Shown here: positions 4,669 through 13,692 of the stretch, one piece after another
How the letters are laid out: every line of letters starts with the position of its first letter
Position numbering within the stretch: the stretch's first letter is position 1
From: a virus
Length of the DNA stretch: 35,583 bases
Direction: 5' to 3' (one strand)
IMG/VR virus record: IMGVR_UViG_3300042261_001220
Location: 1-35,583 of that record
Position numbers and translations under genes: made by a program
Notes under the pieces: model-generated
Seen by the model: the letters and a program-made list of their open reading frames with translations, nothing else
The model's database searches: none
What the model was told of the DNA's origin: nothing

Positions 4669-7041
4669 ATGCAAACACCTTTAATCAAAACAAAGAATGA
4701 AATTATTGAAAATTCCTTAAAAAGGGATTCATCTTTAATCTCTTCTTTAACTATTACATCATCTCAGGAAATTGCTTCGACATTAAATCTTTTAGAAATA
4801 ATGTTGAAAACAGCCAAAGATGCAGAGACGAAGAAAAACATTCAAACACGTATAAATGATCTTCACAATATCACTTTAATGCGTGTTGATTTAACAAAAG
4901 CAGTATTAAAGCAAGCTGATATTAAGGAAGTTATATTTGATGCTAATACACAGCTTGAATTAAACTTCGTTAAGACTGAGGAAGAGGAAATAAGTGATCG
5001 TCAAATAAATACGGAACTTAAACCTGGTCCTAAAGTTATTAAGCATGACTTTAAGAAAAGTTCCAAACCTAGCTTTCCTCCTATCGGAGCGGGAAAAGTT
5101 TCCTTTCAACTCAGAGAAAGAGAAGGTAAGCCAAACGAAGTCACGATCAACAGGTTTAAGGTATACGGCACAGAATATCGCATACCTGAAACGGCCCAAC
5201 GGATCCTTGCTAATAACGTTAACACGCAATCTAAGATAAGAGAATTAATACTTGAAATACATAGGTGGGGGTTAACATCAACAGAACCATTTATAAGTAC
5301 AGATCCGCAAAAAATGCGAGATGAACTTATGACCTATGCAAACAATGTTGCGATTAATTTATATCTTGATATTGTATGTGAACGTGGTATTGACGAAAGA
5401 AAAAATACCATTGAATACAAGGATGTTTTAACACCTGAAATTGCTTTGGAACAGTATCTTGATGAAATCATGCCTTGGGTAAATAAAACTCTTGAAGAAG
5501 AGTTAAACCCAAATAATCAAGAAGCTTTAGAACTTGAAAGAGCAAAAAAGGCTGAAGAAGTAAAAGATATAGCTGATGTTTTATTTGCTGATTATAACGA
5601 AATAGGTTATATATCAAAAGCAATGAAAATAAAGCTTGAAAACAGTCCATGCAAACGTTGGGCAGATCCAACATTAAAGTATGAAGGTGGGGTATTCCCT
5701 ATCAATGCCAGAGTAAGGTTAACTAGCCTATTAAAAGATGCTAAAATTAATCCTACTGACTTTATCGTTGAAGACGCTGCAAGTGGTGATTTTATAAGAA
5801 TCTATCATTGGGTAAACCACATCAAAAATGCTGAAGGTTATTTTGTTGATCGAGACAAAAATGTTTTAGTTGAGTTGCCTAAACTTTCCTATTTACAAGT
5901 TGAGGAAATGGTAAAACAACTAATACGTGAAGGTCAAAAAGAAAACGCATTTTTAGTTGCAGTTAAATATCTTGAACACGCTCAGTATAACACAACTGAT
6001 CAAACTGGTGGATTTGGGGTTGATGGTTTAACTCAAGTATTTAATATTTGGGTACAACAGGTCAATAAAGAAATTGAAAACCCAAATAATAACTCAGCCA
6101 ATACCCCAGAACATGTGCAAACTCCTGAAGTAATTGAAACAAAAATCAATGAAAACGAAAAACAGGGGCTTGATAAACTTACTGAATTTATTCGTGAACG
6201 TGTGCTTAAACAAAGTTTAAGTGTTGTAAACGAAGCCAGGCAGTTTATTAAAAAAGCAGGTGAAAATGGTAAACGTTTAAGATTACCTGAAGGTATAAAA
6301 ATTGAAAAAATATACCGAGAAGTAAAAAACGAACTTGCTGATCAATATTCTACAGATCCTTCAATGCCTTCTGAAGATCAGCGTATCTTTAAAAGATACT
6401 CTGTAAAAGAAACAAACCCAGAACTTTGGGCTGAAGCCCAGGCATTAAAAGACGGACCATTTAAGTTGTTAATGAACTTAGCAACAAGTGTAACTTTTGA
6501 TCGAAACAACTATCTTGATGCTATTAACTTAGTAATGGATATGGTTGCTGAAAACGAAAGTAAATCATGGTCATTCTGTAAAGGTTGGGATGAAGATCGT
6601 TGGAAACAATGGTTTAAAGAAGCAATATATAAGGTTGAAAAGGTTAAAGAAGAACCGATTAAGCCTAATGTTGAGTTTGAAAACCAGAAACAAGAAACAA
6701 AAGAGGAAGTTAAAACTGAACCTGTTACAACCGAAGAAATAAAAACAGAGGTAAAAAAGACAGAATCAGAAGAGAAAGTATATGTTATTGATGAAAAGAT
6801 TGATAAGGTATACAATTGTATTTCTGGAGAAAAAGATTCAAAAGTATTAAAAGGTGCTATTTCGAAATTCCTTTCACTTGATTATCTTACACCTAAAGAA
6901 CGTTTTGACATCATTGTTAACCATTATTTGAATAAAAACAAAAGGTGGTTACGTCAACCTGTTTCTGAAAGGGAAAGATTTGTGAATGGGATAATCGATT
7001 CAAGTAAAACACTTGAAGAAATGTTCAAAACTCCCTTTTAA
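4669..7041 (+). CDS. Large unknown protein (790 residues)
   Basis: Start chosen at the ATG at 4669 (leader TTTATCAAA); the frame also opens at a TTG at 4657, which is less likely. No catalytic motif is recognised. Most of the protein is helical and charged. A folded part with strands around residues 130-185 (FKVYGTEYRIPETAQRILA) is followed by long helical regions, then an extremely Glu/Lys/Thr-rich linker at about 660-704 and a final helical domain with repeated YLTPKERF / NHYLNKNKRWLRQP-type text. The organisation (folded parts joined by a charged linker) resembles a scaffold or injected or internal virion protein, but this is a guess. It sits alone between a possible promoter and a terminator, so it is probably a monocistronic unit. 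Confidence 0.65.
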   Translation: MQTPLIKTKNEIIENSLKRDSSLISSLTITSSQEIASTLNLLEIMLKTAKDAETKKNIQTRINDLHNITLMRVDLTKAVLKQADIKEVIFDANTQLELNFVKTEEEEISDRQINTELKPGPKVIKHDFKKSSKPSFPPIGAGKVSFQLREREGKPNEVTINRFKVYGTEYRIPETAQRILANNVNTQSKIRELILEIHRWGLTSTEPFISTDPQKMRDELMTYANNVAINLYLDIVCERGIDERKNTIEYKDVLTPEIALEQYLDEIMPWVNKTLEEELNPNNQEALELERAKKAEEVKDIADVLFADYNEIGYISKAMKIKLENSPCKRWADPTLKYEGGVFPINARVRLTSLLKDAKINPTDFIVEDAASGDFIRIYHWVNHIKNAEGYFVDRDKNVLVELPKLSYLQVEEMVKQLIREGQKENAFLVAVKYLEHAQYNTTDQTGGFGVDGLTQVFNIWVQQVNKEIENPNNNSANTPEHVQTPEVIETKINENEKQGLDKLTEFIRERVLKQSLSVVNEARQFIKKAGENGKRLRLPEGIKIEKIYREVKNELADQYSTDPSMPSEDQRIFKRYSVKETNPELWAEAQALKDGPFKLLMNLATSVTFDRNNYLDAINLVMDMVAENESKSWSFCKGWDEDRWKQWFKEAIYKVEKVKEEPIKPNVEFENQKQETKEEVKTEPVTTEEIKTEVKKTESEEKVYVIDEKIDKVYNCISGEKDSKVLKGAISKFLSLDYLTPKERFDIIVNHYLNKNKRWLRQPVSERERFVNGIIDSSKTLEEMFKTPF

Positions 7042-7059
7042 TTTCTTTTTAATTAATTT

Positions 7060-7093
7060 ATAGGTGGGGGCATTAAAATCCCCACCTATTTTA
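7060..7093 (+). terminator. Rho-independent terminator
   Basis: ATAGGTGGGG (7060-7069) pairs with CCCCACCTAT (7080-7089), then TTTTA. It closes the gene of the 790-residue protein. Confidence 0.85.
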
Positions 7094-7112
7094 ATTATTA
7101 ATAATCAACACT

Positions 7113-7688
7113 ATGAAACCTAAAAATCAAAAAGAAGAAACTGCAATTGAAAGAATAATCAAATATTCACAATTGATTATCGAGATAAAAATAATAATTG
7201 GAACGATCCTTAACTTAAAAGGACTTCTAAATCATCTCGGATTTTCTGTAATAAACGGATTGTCTTCACTTGATATGATCATCGAAGATCTTGAAAGACG
7301 ACGCAACGAAATTGAAATGGCTATTCGTCAATACTTAATTGTACTATTCTTAGGACGAGATTTTGGGTATAAAGAAGTATGGGCATTAAGCGCTGATGAT
7401 TTAAATAGTGGTTATATACTACTAATGGAAAATCTAAAAAATAGTGATGGTATTATAGTAGGAAAAGGTAAAGAATGGGCTATTCCTTTATCTGATGTAC
7501 CAGATGCAAGAATAAGAGCAGGAGAATTAGTAGAATTTGTAAAGTTACAACCATATTTAAATAGGTTAGTATCCCATACAAAAAAACTTACATCTACTTA
7601 TGATCTCTTATTAAAAAGAAAACATAGTATTATAATCAAAAACATACAATCAAATGTTGAAACGTTTTGCCGTAGCAGGCCCTATTAA
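7113..7688 (+). CDS. Unknown helical protein
   Basis: 191 residues. The N-terminal part is hydrophobic-helical (IIKYSQLIIEIKIIIGTILNLKGLLNHLGFSV) and could associate with membrane or pack as a bundle. It is followed by a charged helix and an alpha/beta C-terminal part (GKGKEWAIPLSDVPDARIRAG). The leader is A-rich (AATAATCAACACT). The last 35 bases overlap the next gene in another frame. No family recognised. Confidence 0.6.
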   Translation: MKPKNQKEETAIERIIKYSQLIIEIKIIIGTILNLKGLLNHLGFSVINGLSSLDMIIEDLERRRNEIEMAIRQYLIVLFLGRDFGYKEVWALSADDLNSGYILLMENLKNSDGIIVGKGKEWAIPLSDVPDARIRAGELVEFVKLQPYLNRLVSHTKKLTSTYDLLLKRKHSIIIKNIQSNVETFCRSRPY

Positions 7689-8037
7689 CCAGCATGTTAA
7701 GAAACTAATCACATTCTTCTTTGATTTACTTTTAGCTGATTTCATGGCTCTAGCTGAAGAAGGTGGTTACACCTTATCAAAACAAAGTGCTATTATAAAG
7801 GTAAGAGATGAAATAGTAAATTTCATTATCACCAGGCCTAAAGCACAGTTTACAATCTTATCTGACTACAGTAATATGGGTATCACAGTTGTTCCTGAAT
7901 CTACAGAACAAGTGTATAAACATTATACTATTATTGTAGCAAGTTCTGCTGAAACCTTTCAAATACTAGAAGAAACAGTAGTTGAAAAGGATAAGTTAAT
8001 GATTCTAGTTAAAGACTTTGATAATACAAAAACATGA
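7654..8037 (+). CDS. Unknown protein
   Basis: 127 residues; the start overlaps the previous gene by 35 bases and the end overlaps the next start by 4 (ATGA), so three genes look translationally linked. The N-terminal half is helical (LITFFFDLLLADFMALAEEGGY), then an alpha/beta region (AQFTILSDYSNMGITVVPEST, YTIIVASSAETFQILEE). No motif is recognised. Its tight link to the ANL-like gene downstream suggests a shared function. Confidence 0.55.
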   Translation: MLKRFAVAGPINQHVKKLITFFFDLLLADFMALAEEGGYTLSKQSAIIKVRDEIVNFIITRPKAQFTILSDYSNMGITVVPESTEQVYKHYTIIVASSAETFQILEETVVEKDKLMILVKDFDNTKT

Positions 8038-9575
8038 AAAATCATCTTCAATCAAGCAACTCGTTAAACTTACCAGTGTATTTTACATCTATTTTAGAGT
8101 TTATAACGAGTATTTTCAATAATATAACTGCAAAAAATTGGTTTATTATTGAAAAGAAATATGTTTTTGATAATTTATCCGATCCAAAAATTGAAGTTCG
8201 AGTGAACGGACACGAACTTTCAAATAAAATAACAACAATGATGTATCATATCATATATGATATAAATGCTACAGGTGGAAGAAGAATAGCAATACAAATG
8301 TCAAATTCCATTGATTTTATTGTAGTATTTTTTGCTACTATTTTAACCGGTAATTATCCTATATTAGTATCAAAAAAATTAAGTTTTATCAATTTGAAAT
8401 TTATACTTCAAAAAATAAAACCATGTTTTTTTATTACTGATTATGAATTAAAAGAAAAACAAATTATAGAGGATTTAGCATTTATCCCTAACTATAGTTG
8501 TTACAGTTGTATTTATTTTCGAAAAGAAGTACATGATTTTCCAATTAATCTTAAGGAACCAACAATAGGTGTTGTTACTGACGATTTACAGTTAATTTAC
8601 TATGAAAACACGCAATTATTACATTCAATAAATGTTGGATTATATTTGGCTAATTCAAAAGGAAATGAAATAGATACAACGAATGTATTTACAACCGATC
8701 TACCCTTTTATTGTTTGCCTATTTATAGTATGTTAATACCTCTTGCAACAAAGAGAGTAATAATATGTAGACCAAACGATGCTAAGGAATATCAGGCTAC
8801 TCATCGAATTGTTACCGCAGAATATTTTGATGAAATAGTAACAAATACTATTTCAAATCCTTGGTTATTTGACATGTCAATTTTTGGTTATTTCTACAGA
8901 AAATTAATTAAAAAAAGACTTATTAAAATATTTAGCACATCAATTAAAGAAATATCTGTATTAAATAAGGGAATTATTTCTTTAATAGTGAAAAAAAGAT
9001 TAGCAAAACTGCAAATTCCATATAAATTAGTTGTTGCTTCTGATCATATAGGGGTAATTGTTGCTAATACAGAATTAAATAACAAAAAATCCAATGAAAA
9101 TATGTTTGTTTTAAACACGTATTTTCAGAATTTGTCTTTTAATTCAGCTAATTTAGATGAATTGTTTGAATTGTTTTATACAACAGAATTAAACACTACC
9201 AAATCAACAAATTTGTTGTTTAAAATAAACAAAAAGAACAAATTAACATATTTTGGAACAGCCGATAATTTTATTGTAACACCGGTTGGTTTTAAGATAT
9301 ACCCAGAAGTAATTGAAGGTTACCTACTGAATACTTTACCATATGTAAAAGATTGTATGCTAATTAAACAAAGCAATAGGTTTTATTTATTAGTAACTAT
9401 CGATCACACAGTAGAAATTACACGTGATATTACATATGATGAAATTGAGAATGTGTTAAACTATCATATTAAGAACACGATAAGTACGAAGTTTGCTAAC
9501 ATTCTTGATTTCAAAGGAGTTATTATGCATGTAGGACAAATTGATAAATCAAAACGACATTTATATCTCGATTAG
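8034..9575 (+). CDS. Divergent acyl-adenylate-forming (ANL) superfamily protein
   Basis: 513 residues, the usual length of AMP-binding enzymes (acyl-CoA synthetases, peptide-synthetase A domains). Residues 84-110 (RIAIQMSNSIDF...ATILTGNYPI) match the 'vAi.m.Ns.ef...f.a.l..G..pv' region, and 124-136 the following 'kp...itd'. Near the C-terminus, LTYFGTADNFI and VGFKIYPEVIEGYLL (404-432) match motif A8 ('GR.DD.Ik..Gf.IyP.eIE'), then V-K-D and, at the end, VGQIDKSKR in the place of the catalytic-lysine motif. The glycine-rich ATP loop (SGTTG.PK), expected near 186-200, is missing: LIYYENTQLLHSIN runs on instead. So it may have lost adenylation or evolved a binding role. Family assignment is from several aligned landmarks; substrate unknown. 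Confidence 0.6.
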   Translation: MKNHLQSSNSLNLPVYFTSILEFITSIFNNITAKNWFIIEKKYVFDNLSDPKIEVRVNGHELSNKITTMMYHIIYDINATGGRRIAIQMSNSIDFIVVFFATILTGNYPILVSKKLSFINLKFILQKIKPCFFITDYELKEKQIIEDLAFIPNYSCYSCIYFRKEVHDFPINLKEPTIGVVTDDLQLIYYENTQLLHSINVGLYLANSKGNEIDTTNVFTTDLPFYCLPIYSMLIPLATKRVIICRPNDAKEYQATHRIVTAEYFDEIVTNTISNPWLFDMSIFGYFYRKLIKKRLIKIFSTSIKEISVLNKGIISLIVKKRLAKLQIPYKLVVASDHIGVIVANTELNNKKSNENMFVLNTYFQNLSFNSANLDELFELFYTTELNTTKSTNLLFKINKKNKLTYFGTADNFIVTPVGFKIYPEVIEGYLLNTLPYVKDCMLIKQSNRFYLLVTIDHTVEITRDITYDEIENVLNYHIKNTISTKFANILDFKGVIMHVGQIDKSKRHLYLD

Positions 9576-9587
9576 AGTGTAAATGTA

Positions 9588-10690
9588 AGGCTCAGTAAAT
9601 TTTATCCCTTAATATCTGAGCGCGGCATACGTGACGCCTAAGCCACACGATAGGTAAGTAATCTGAGGTCAGATGTCAATTATATTTGTTTTTAATTATC
9701 AGAGATATACCATTTGTCGATGAAGATAAGAGAACAAATTATAAGCGATAAACCCGATGCGCTAAGCGATGTTGTACTACCAGTATACATTTTAATTTTA
9801 TTCCTTTGACGAGTCCAAATCGTTATATGAGTCATTGAGACATGAATAAAATCTGTGTATACCATTGTACATCTAACTATAAGCCTTTTTACTTTTAACA
9901 TTTATGAACTGGACAAAGGGTGAAATTCCCTGGGTAAACAAAGTCCTATTAAGCCAGTCGAAGAAAAACACCATCAACACGGTGCTTATTACATGACAAT
10001 GTAATAATGTCGGTACTACTGCGTAGATCAGTAGGTTTGCTACTATTAAATGCTCAATTATTTAATAGGTTGAAAAAAAGTTTAACCACAACAGTATTAT
10101 AGGCGAATATTCCCTTGAAGAGTATAAACCTTGAATGTTGTCATGTTAAACAATAATGCAATTAAAGCTAAACTTGTAGCGCCAAATAAAAAAGGCGGCC
10201 TATGGTGAATAGGATGTCTGTATTGACTTTGTGAGTATAAGTCTCACCGGTTTAATTAGCTAAGTACATATCGGTAAAACAATTAATAGGTATACTACTA
10301 ACCCGACTAGCGTTTGTTATTTGAGGTCGTCAATAATAGCAAACAAACGGTATTTATCATATCTTTCAGATAAATCCATAATATCCGTGCGATACTCTTT
10401 GAGGATGGTAAGGTTTCTTATATTCTATTAATAAAGATGGAAGGACCATCTTAAACGTTTTGAAAAATAAACAAACAGTTAACAGAAGCCAGCCTATCTA
10501 GTTTGAACTGGGGGCTTCAACCAAAACAAACAATTAAAATAACAACTAATAAACAGCGAGCGAATATCCCTAGCTATAAAATATATCCTATTTTACAGAT
10601 GTGTTCGTAAGCAAAAGCATTAAGAGACAAAGTAGCGGTTTACGACTTCAATTTAAGTCATGCTCTCTTAGCGCTCGCTGATTCTTTTTT
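9588..10690 (+). ncRNA. Large gene-free, hairpin-rich region; probable large structured RNA(s)
   Basis: About 1.1 kb without a + strand gene (the only longer frame is a 69-codon reverse one). It contains many stable stems in series: GCTCAG/CTGAGC (9590/9616), GTATACA/TGTATAC with inner TTTTATTC/GAATAAAA (9783-9862), TTATTACA/TGTAATAA (9986/10000), CTATTAAAT/ATTTAATAG (10043/10060), AAGATGG/CCATCTT near 10434-10452, GAAGCC/GGCTTC (10485/10513), and a multi-stem 3' module ending in a T-run (10554-10690). A TATATTTG box at 9681-9688 is a possible promoter. Large ornate phage RNAs such as GOLLD and ROOL are known to look like this, but no class-specific motif could be confirmed here. It may be one RNA or several. 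Confidence 0.6.
10554..10690 (+). terminator. 3' stem-closed module with terminator
   Basis: CAGCGAGCG (10554-10562) pairs perfectly with CGCTCGCTG (10672-10680). Inside are TAAGAGA/TCTCTTA (10621/10664) and GACTT/AAGTC (10644/10655). The outer stem is followed by ATTCTTTTTT, so the module both folds and terminates. Confidence 0.65.
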
Positions 10691-10705
10691 AATACGCAAC
10701 TTCAA

Positions 10706-11233
10706 ATGGTTACAAATATTCAAAAATTTAAGCTAATCAAAGTTGAAAAACCAGTAACTGACAAAAGTGTTATTTTAAAAGACACTAAAGTTGGTGGGTT
10801 ACGTTTGTGTTACGAGGTATCTGAAGTTGAACTTATACCTAAAAAATACTTTTTTGGATTAATTACAATAAAATCTAAAAAAGTAAAACACAAAGAAAAT
10901 ATTTATTTTCTTAAACCTTATAAACATATATGGTTTGGAAAAGACATGAAAAAAGTACCAAAACATGAAAGGGGAAATCCAAATTCTCCTTTTGCTGGTG
11001 TTTGGTTAGAAATCAACCCCTCATCTGAATATAACGATTGGTATTTAGATAAAGCATTTATAACTTTAAAATTTGAAAAAGTTACAAACCATCCTTTAAT
11101 TGCAAGATTGAATAATACCGATATAAAATTCGTATTACCAATCATTTCCCTGGATGCTAATAAAAATGCTATTGTTAACAATAAAAGACCATCGTTAATA
11201 TTATTTTTATTAAGTTTAATCTTCACAAGATAA
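10706..11233 (+). CDS. Unknown protein with C-terminal hydrophobic helix
   Basis: 175 residues. Mostly beta-strand pattern (GGLRLCYEVSEVELIPKKYFFGLITIKSKKVKHKENIYFL in short pieces, then a Trp- and Pro-rich centre with SPFAGVWLEINPSSEYNDWYLDKAFITLKFE). It ends in a hydrophobic stretch (LILFLLSLIFTR) that could be a tail anchor. Function unknown. It starts 16 bases after the T-run of the large RNA region. Confidence 0.6.
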   Translation: MVTNIQKFKLIKVEKPVTDKSVILKDTKVGGLRLCYEVSEVELIPKKYFFGLITIKSKKVKHKENIYFLKPYKHIWFGKDMKKVPKHERGNPNSPFAGVWLEINPSSEYNDWYLDKAFITLKFEKVTNHPLIARLNNTDIKFVLPIISLDANKNAIVNNKRPSLILFLLSLIFTR

Positions 11234-11257
11234 TACTAACAATCAAAAAAAGTAATT

Positions 11258-11692
11258 ATGTCACGTACAAAAGTAAATATCAATGAAGAAAACAACGAAC
11301 TGAGATCGTTAAAAAATGATTTTCTTCGTGCACTTAGCAATTCCGATAGCATGGTTTATCAAATCCGTGAGTTCGAAATAAAAGATAACCTTGGCGACAA
11401 ACCATCGACGAATAAAGTCGACTACAACGCCTATGCCCTGGACGAAGTTGAAGTATTCAAAACTGACTTCCAAACAAAAACCGGCTATTGCGTAGTTAAT
11501 GGTAGTATTGATATTCCCCTTCGTAATGTTGGGAAATCTGATATCAACACAACATTCTGGAACAGAGAAGATTGTGTGGCCGTCATCAGATCTCTTAATG
11601 ATGCTGTTTTGAGTAAAATCGAATCAGATATGGAGGAAATAGCAGCTGCTAAAAACTTCTTGTCAAGAGTAATGGATAACAACCATAACTAA
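11258..11692 (+). CDS. Unknown soluble protein
   Basis: 144 residues. N-terminal charged helix (ENNELRSLKNDFLRALSNSD), a central beta-rich part (ALDEVEVFKTDFQTKTGYCVVNGSIDIPLRNVG), then a C-terminal helix (DAVLSKIESDMEEIAAAKNFLSRVM). Its codon use is a little more GC-rich than its neighbours. It is followed directly by a strong terminator, and a high-expression soluble protein is plausible. Not assigned to a family. Confidence 0.65.
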   Translation: MSRTKVNINEENNELRSLKNDFLRALSNSDSMVYQIREFEIKDNLGDKPSTNKVDYNAYALDEVEVFKTDFQTKTGYCVVNGSIDIPLRNVGKSDINTTFWNREDCVAVIRSLNDAVLSKIESDMEEIAAAKNFLSRVMDNNHN

Positions 11693-11707
11693 CAACACAC
11701 CTATTAA

Positions 11708-11734
11708 TTAGGGGGAGAAATCCCCCTAATTTTT
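11708..11734 (+). terminator. Rho-independent terminator
   Basis: TTAGGGGG (11708-11715) pairs with CCCCCTAA (11722-11729), then TTTTT. Confidence 0.92.
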
Positions 11735-11770
11735 ATAAAAACATTTTAATCAAACAATAATTCAATCAAC

Positions 11771-12322
11771 ATGAAAAACATTTTAATGGTATTAATGTTA
11801 CTCATAGTTGGTTTCATTGCAACTTCGTTTAGCAATAAACCTGTATATGAACGTAAAAGTGCAAAGGATTCTGTCCTTATTGCTGTTGATGTACGGAGTT
11901 CAAGTCTTAATCAGACTGAAAAGAAACTAAATGGGTTGTATAAAGATTTAATTACCAGCATTCAAGATAATAACTCTAAACAAGTTAAAGATATTTTGAA
12001 TGTAATTACGTTATTAAATCAAACTGAACCAACTAAATTGGAAACAGCTTGTAATTCTTTAGACATAAGTCTAACAGAAGGTAAACAAATAATAAGAAAT
12101 AACATGATAATACAAAAAATATGTTATATAATAACATTGTTTATTATCGTAGGATCTGTTATCTATATTACCTTTAATTACAATTATAAACTTGATTTTC
12201 GACGATTAATAACGTCTCTTGTTTACATAGCTATATTTTCAGTAATATTTAGTTTTATTATTCCTCGTGTTGCCACTTCTATAAAATATACCACATTGAT
12301 GGATCTTATCAAGTTAATGTAA
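11771..12322 (+). CDS. Membrane protein with signal peptide and two C-terminal spans
   Basis: 183 residues. Residues 1-20 (MKNILMVLMLLIVGFIATSF) are a signal peptide or first membrane span. A charged soluble helix-rich part follows (about 25-115), then two membrane spans at about 117-137 and 146-167. The predicted topology puts the soluble domain outside the inner membrane. Roles such as holin, spanin-like or superinfection protein are possible but unsupported. The next gene follows after 3 bases. Confidence 0.6.
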   Translation: MKNILMVLMLLIVGFIATSFSNKPVYERKSAKDSVLIAVDVRSSSLNQTEKKLNGLYKDLITSIQDNNSKQVKDILNVITLLNQTEPTKLETACNSLDISLTEGKQIIRNNMIIQKICYIITLFIIVGSVIYITFNYNYKLDFRRLITSLVYIAIFSVIFSFIIPRVATSIKYTTLMDLIKLM

Positions 12323-12325
12323 AAA

Positions 12326-13561
12326 ATGGCAAAACAAAAGGAATTTAATCAAGATATATGGCATGAGCTATTGATTTTAGAGCAATCATGTAAAAAGAAA
12401 GGTACACCCTTAACTTTAGCAATGATTGAGGAGAAATTCGAACTAGAAAATTGGGTAGCTCGTGCCTATCGTTTTGCTTTACTTAATAGAGAATTTATAA
12501 CATCTTCGTTACTTGAACATAAAAAAATGTCTAAGTTACAAGTTGGTGTAAAAGAAACTAATAAGAAAGTAGCAAAACTTGAAGAACAACTTTTACTTGA
12601 AGAAGATAGAGCAAATTTTGCTATTGGTTTAACTGAAACTGAACCAGTAATAATTCCCATTAAAATAAGCAACTATAACCCAAATCAATCGGAATGTGTT
12701 GCCGCTACTATTTTTAGTGATTTACATTATGAAGAAAAAGTAGAACTTGATGCTGTAGGTGGGTTAAACGAATATAACCTCGAAATAGCAAATGAACGAG
12801 CTCAACGTTACTTTTCAAGATTACTTTGGAAAATAAATTCAAGTAGATTAGCCGGGTACAAAATTAAAAAATTATTTTTACAAGTACTTGGTGATTTGAT
12901 TACTGGTCATATTCACAAAGAAAACATATCAGCAAATCTTAGTACTCCTACAGAAGCAATTTTAGATGTAGAATCTATTCTTCTTAGCGGTATTAAATAT
13001 TTGTTAGATAATGGTGACTTTGAAGAAATTGTTGTCGTTATGATTCCTGGTAATCATGGACGAAACACAGAAAAACTTTATCATGTTGATGCTTATAAGT
13101 ATTCTTATGAGTATATGATGTATAAACGCATTGAAAGATTAATTAATGATGGTTTTTTAGGTTCAAAAGAAACTATCAAAATCATTGTTCCTAAATCTGT
13201 ATATGCATATACTGAAATATATAATAAAATATATCGAAGCTCACATGGAAACCATTTCAAGTATGTTGGTGGTGTTGGTGGTTTATATATACCCTTAATG
13301 AGACATATATTAAAATCATCACAACAAAAGCGTTTTGATCGTGCTTATTTTGGTCATTGGCATACTTGCTTCTCTCTTCCTGAATGTGGTTCAAATGGAT
13401 CTGTAATTGGTTTAAATCCATATAGTTTTGATCTTGGATTCTCTGCACAAGAACCACAACAATTGTATGAATTAATAGATAGTGAAAAAGGAATAATTGA
13501 ATTTTCACCTATTTTATTAAACGACAAAAAAAGTATATCTTCTCCGGTTGTAAAGGGATAA
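12326..13561 (+). CDS. Calcineurin-like metallophosphoesterase
   Basis: 411 residues. The metallophosphoesterase motifs occur in order: FSDLH (D132, H134), LGD (D190), PGNH (N243, H244), a later SSHGNH (H307) and FGHWH (H344, H346). These bind the two metal ions that hydrolyse phosphodiester or phosphomonoester bonds. The first about 110 residues are a separate helical part with a predicted helix-turn-helix (TLAMIEEKFELENWVARAYRF) and a coiled coil (residues 70-95), which may place the enzyme on DNA. Phage members of this superfamily include SbcD-like nucleases and nucleotide phosphatases; there is no SbcC partner nearby, so the substrate is open. Confidence 0.85.
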   Translation: MAKQKEFNQDIWHELLILEQSCKKKGTPLTLAMIEEKFELENWVARAYRFALLNREFITSSLLEHKKMSKLQVGVKETNKKVAKLEEQLLLEEDRANFAIGLTETEPVIIPIKISNYNPNQSECVAATIFSDLHYEEKVELDAVGGLNEYNLEIANERAQRYFSRLLWKINSSRLAGYKIKKLFLQVLGDLITGHIHKENISANLSTPTEAILDVESILLSGIKYLLDNGDFEEIVVVMIPGNHGRNTEKLYHVDAYKYSYEYMMYKRIERLINDGFLGSKETIKIIVPKSVYAYTEIYNKIYRSSHGNHFKYVGGVGGLYIPLMRHILKSSQQKRFDRAYFGHWHTCFSLPECGSNGSVIGLNPYSFDLGFSAQEPQQLYELIDSEKGIIEFSPILLNDKKSISSPVVKG

Positions 13562-13692
13562 ACGGGATTAGGTGTATTACTACACTTTAGCACTTAAGTA
13601 CCTTTCTGATTTTACAGAGCATTTCAATAACAGACGTTGGAGTTAATATGTGATTAAGGCTGTGTCTTCTGTGTGGTTATCTTATTATTATT

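Noticed and set aside
6510-6815. A 101-codon reverse frame.
   Set aside because: Entirely inside the 790-residue protein gene, opposite its Glu/Lys-rich linker; its Ser/Phe-rich sequence is the mirror of those codons.
9692-9901. A 69-codon gene on the reverse strand.
   Set aside because: It lies across perfect stems of the RNA region, and every other gene is on the + strand. Inverted repeats readily leave open frames on both strands.
9908-9960. Cobalamin riboswitch, because of GGGTGAAATTCCC and AAGCCAGTC.
   Set aside because: Only a fragment resembles the core. The B12 box and the other conserved stretches are missing and the next gene is not B12-related; the B12-dependent RNR is 6 kb away with another leader.
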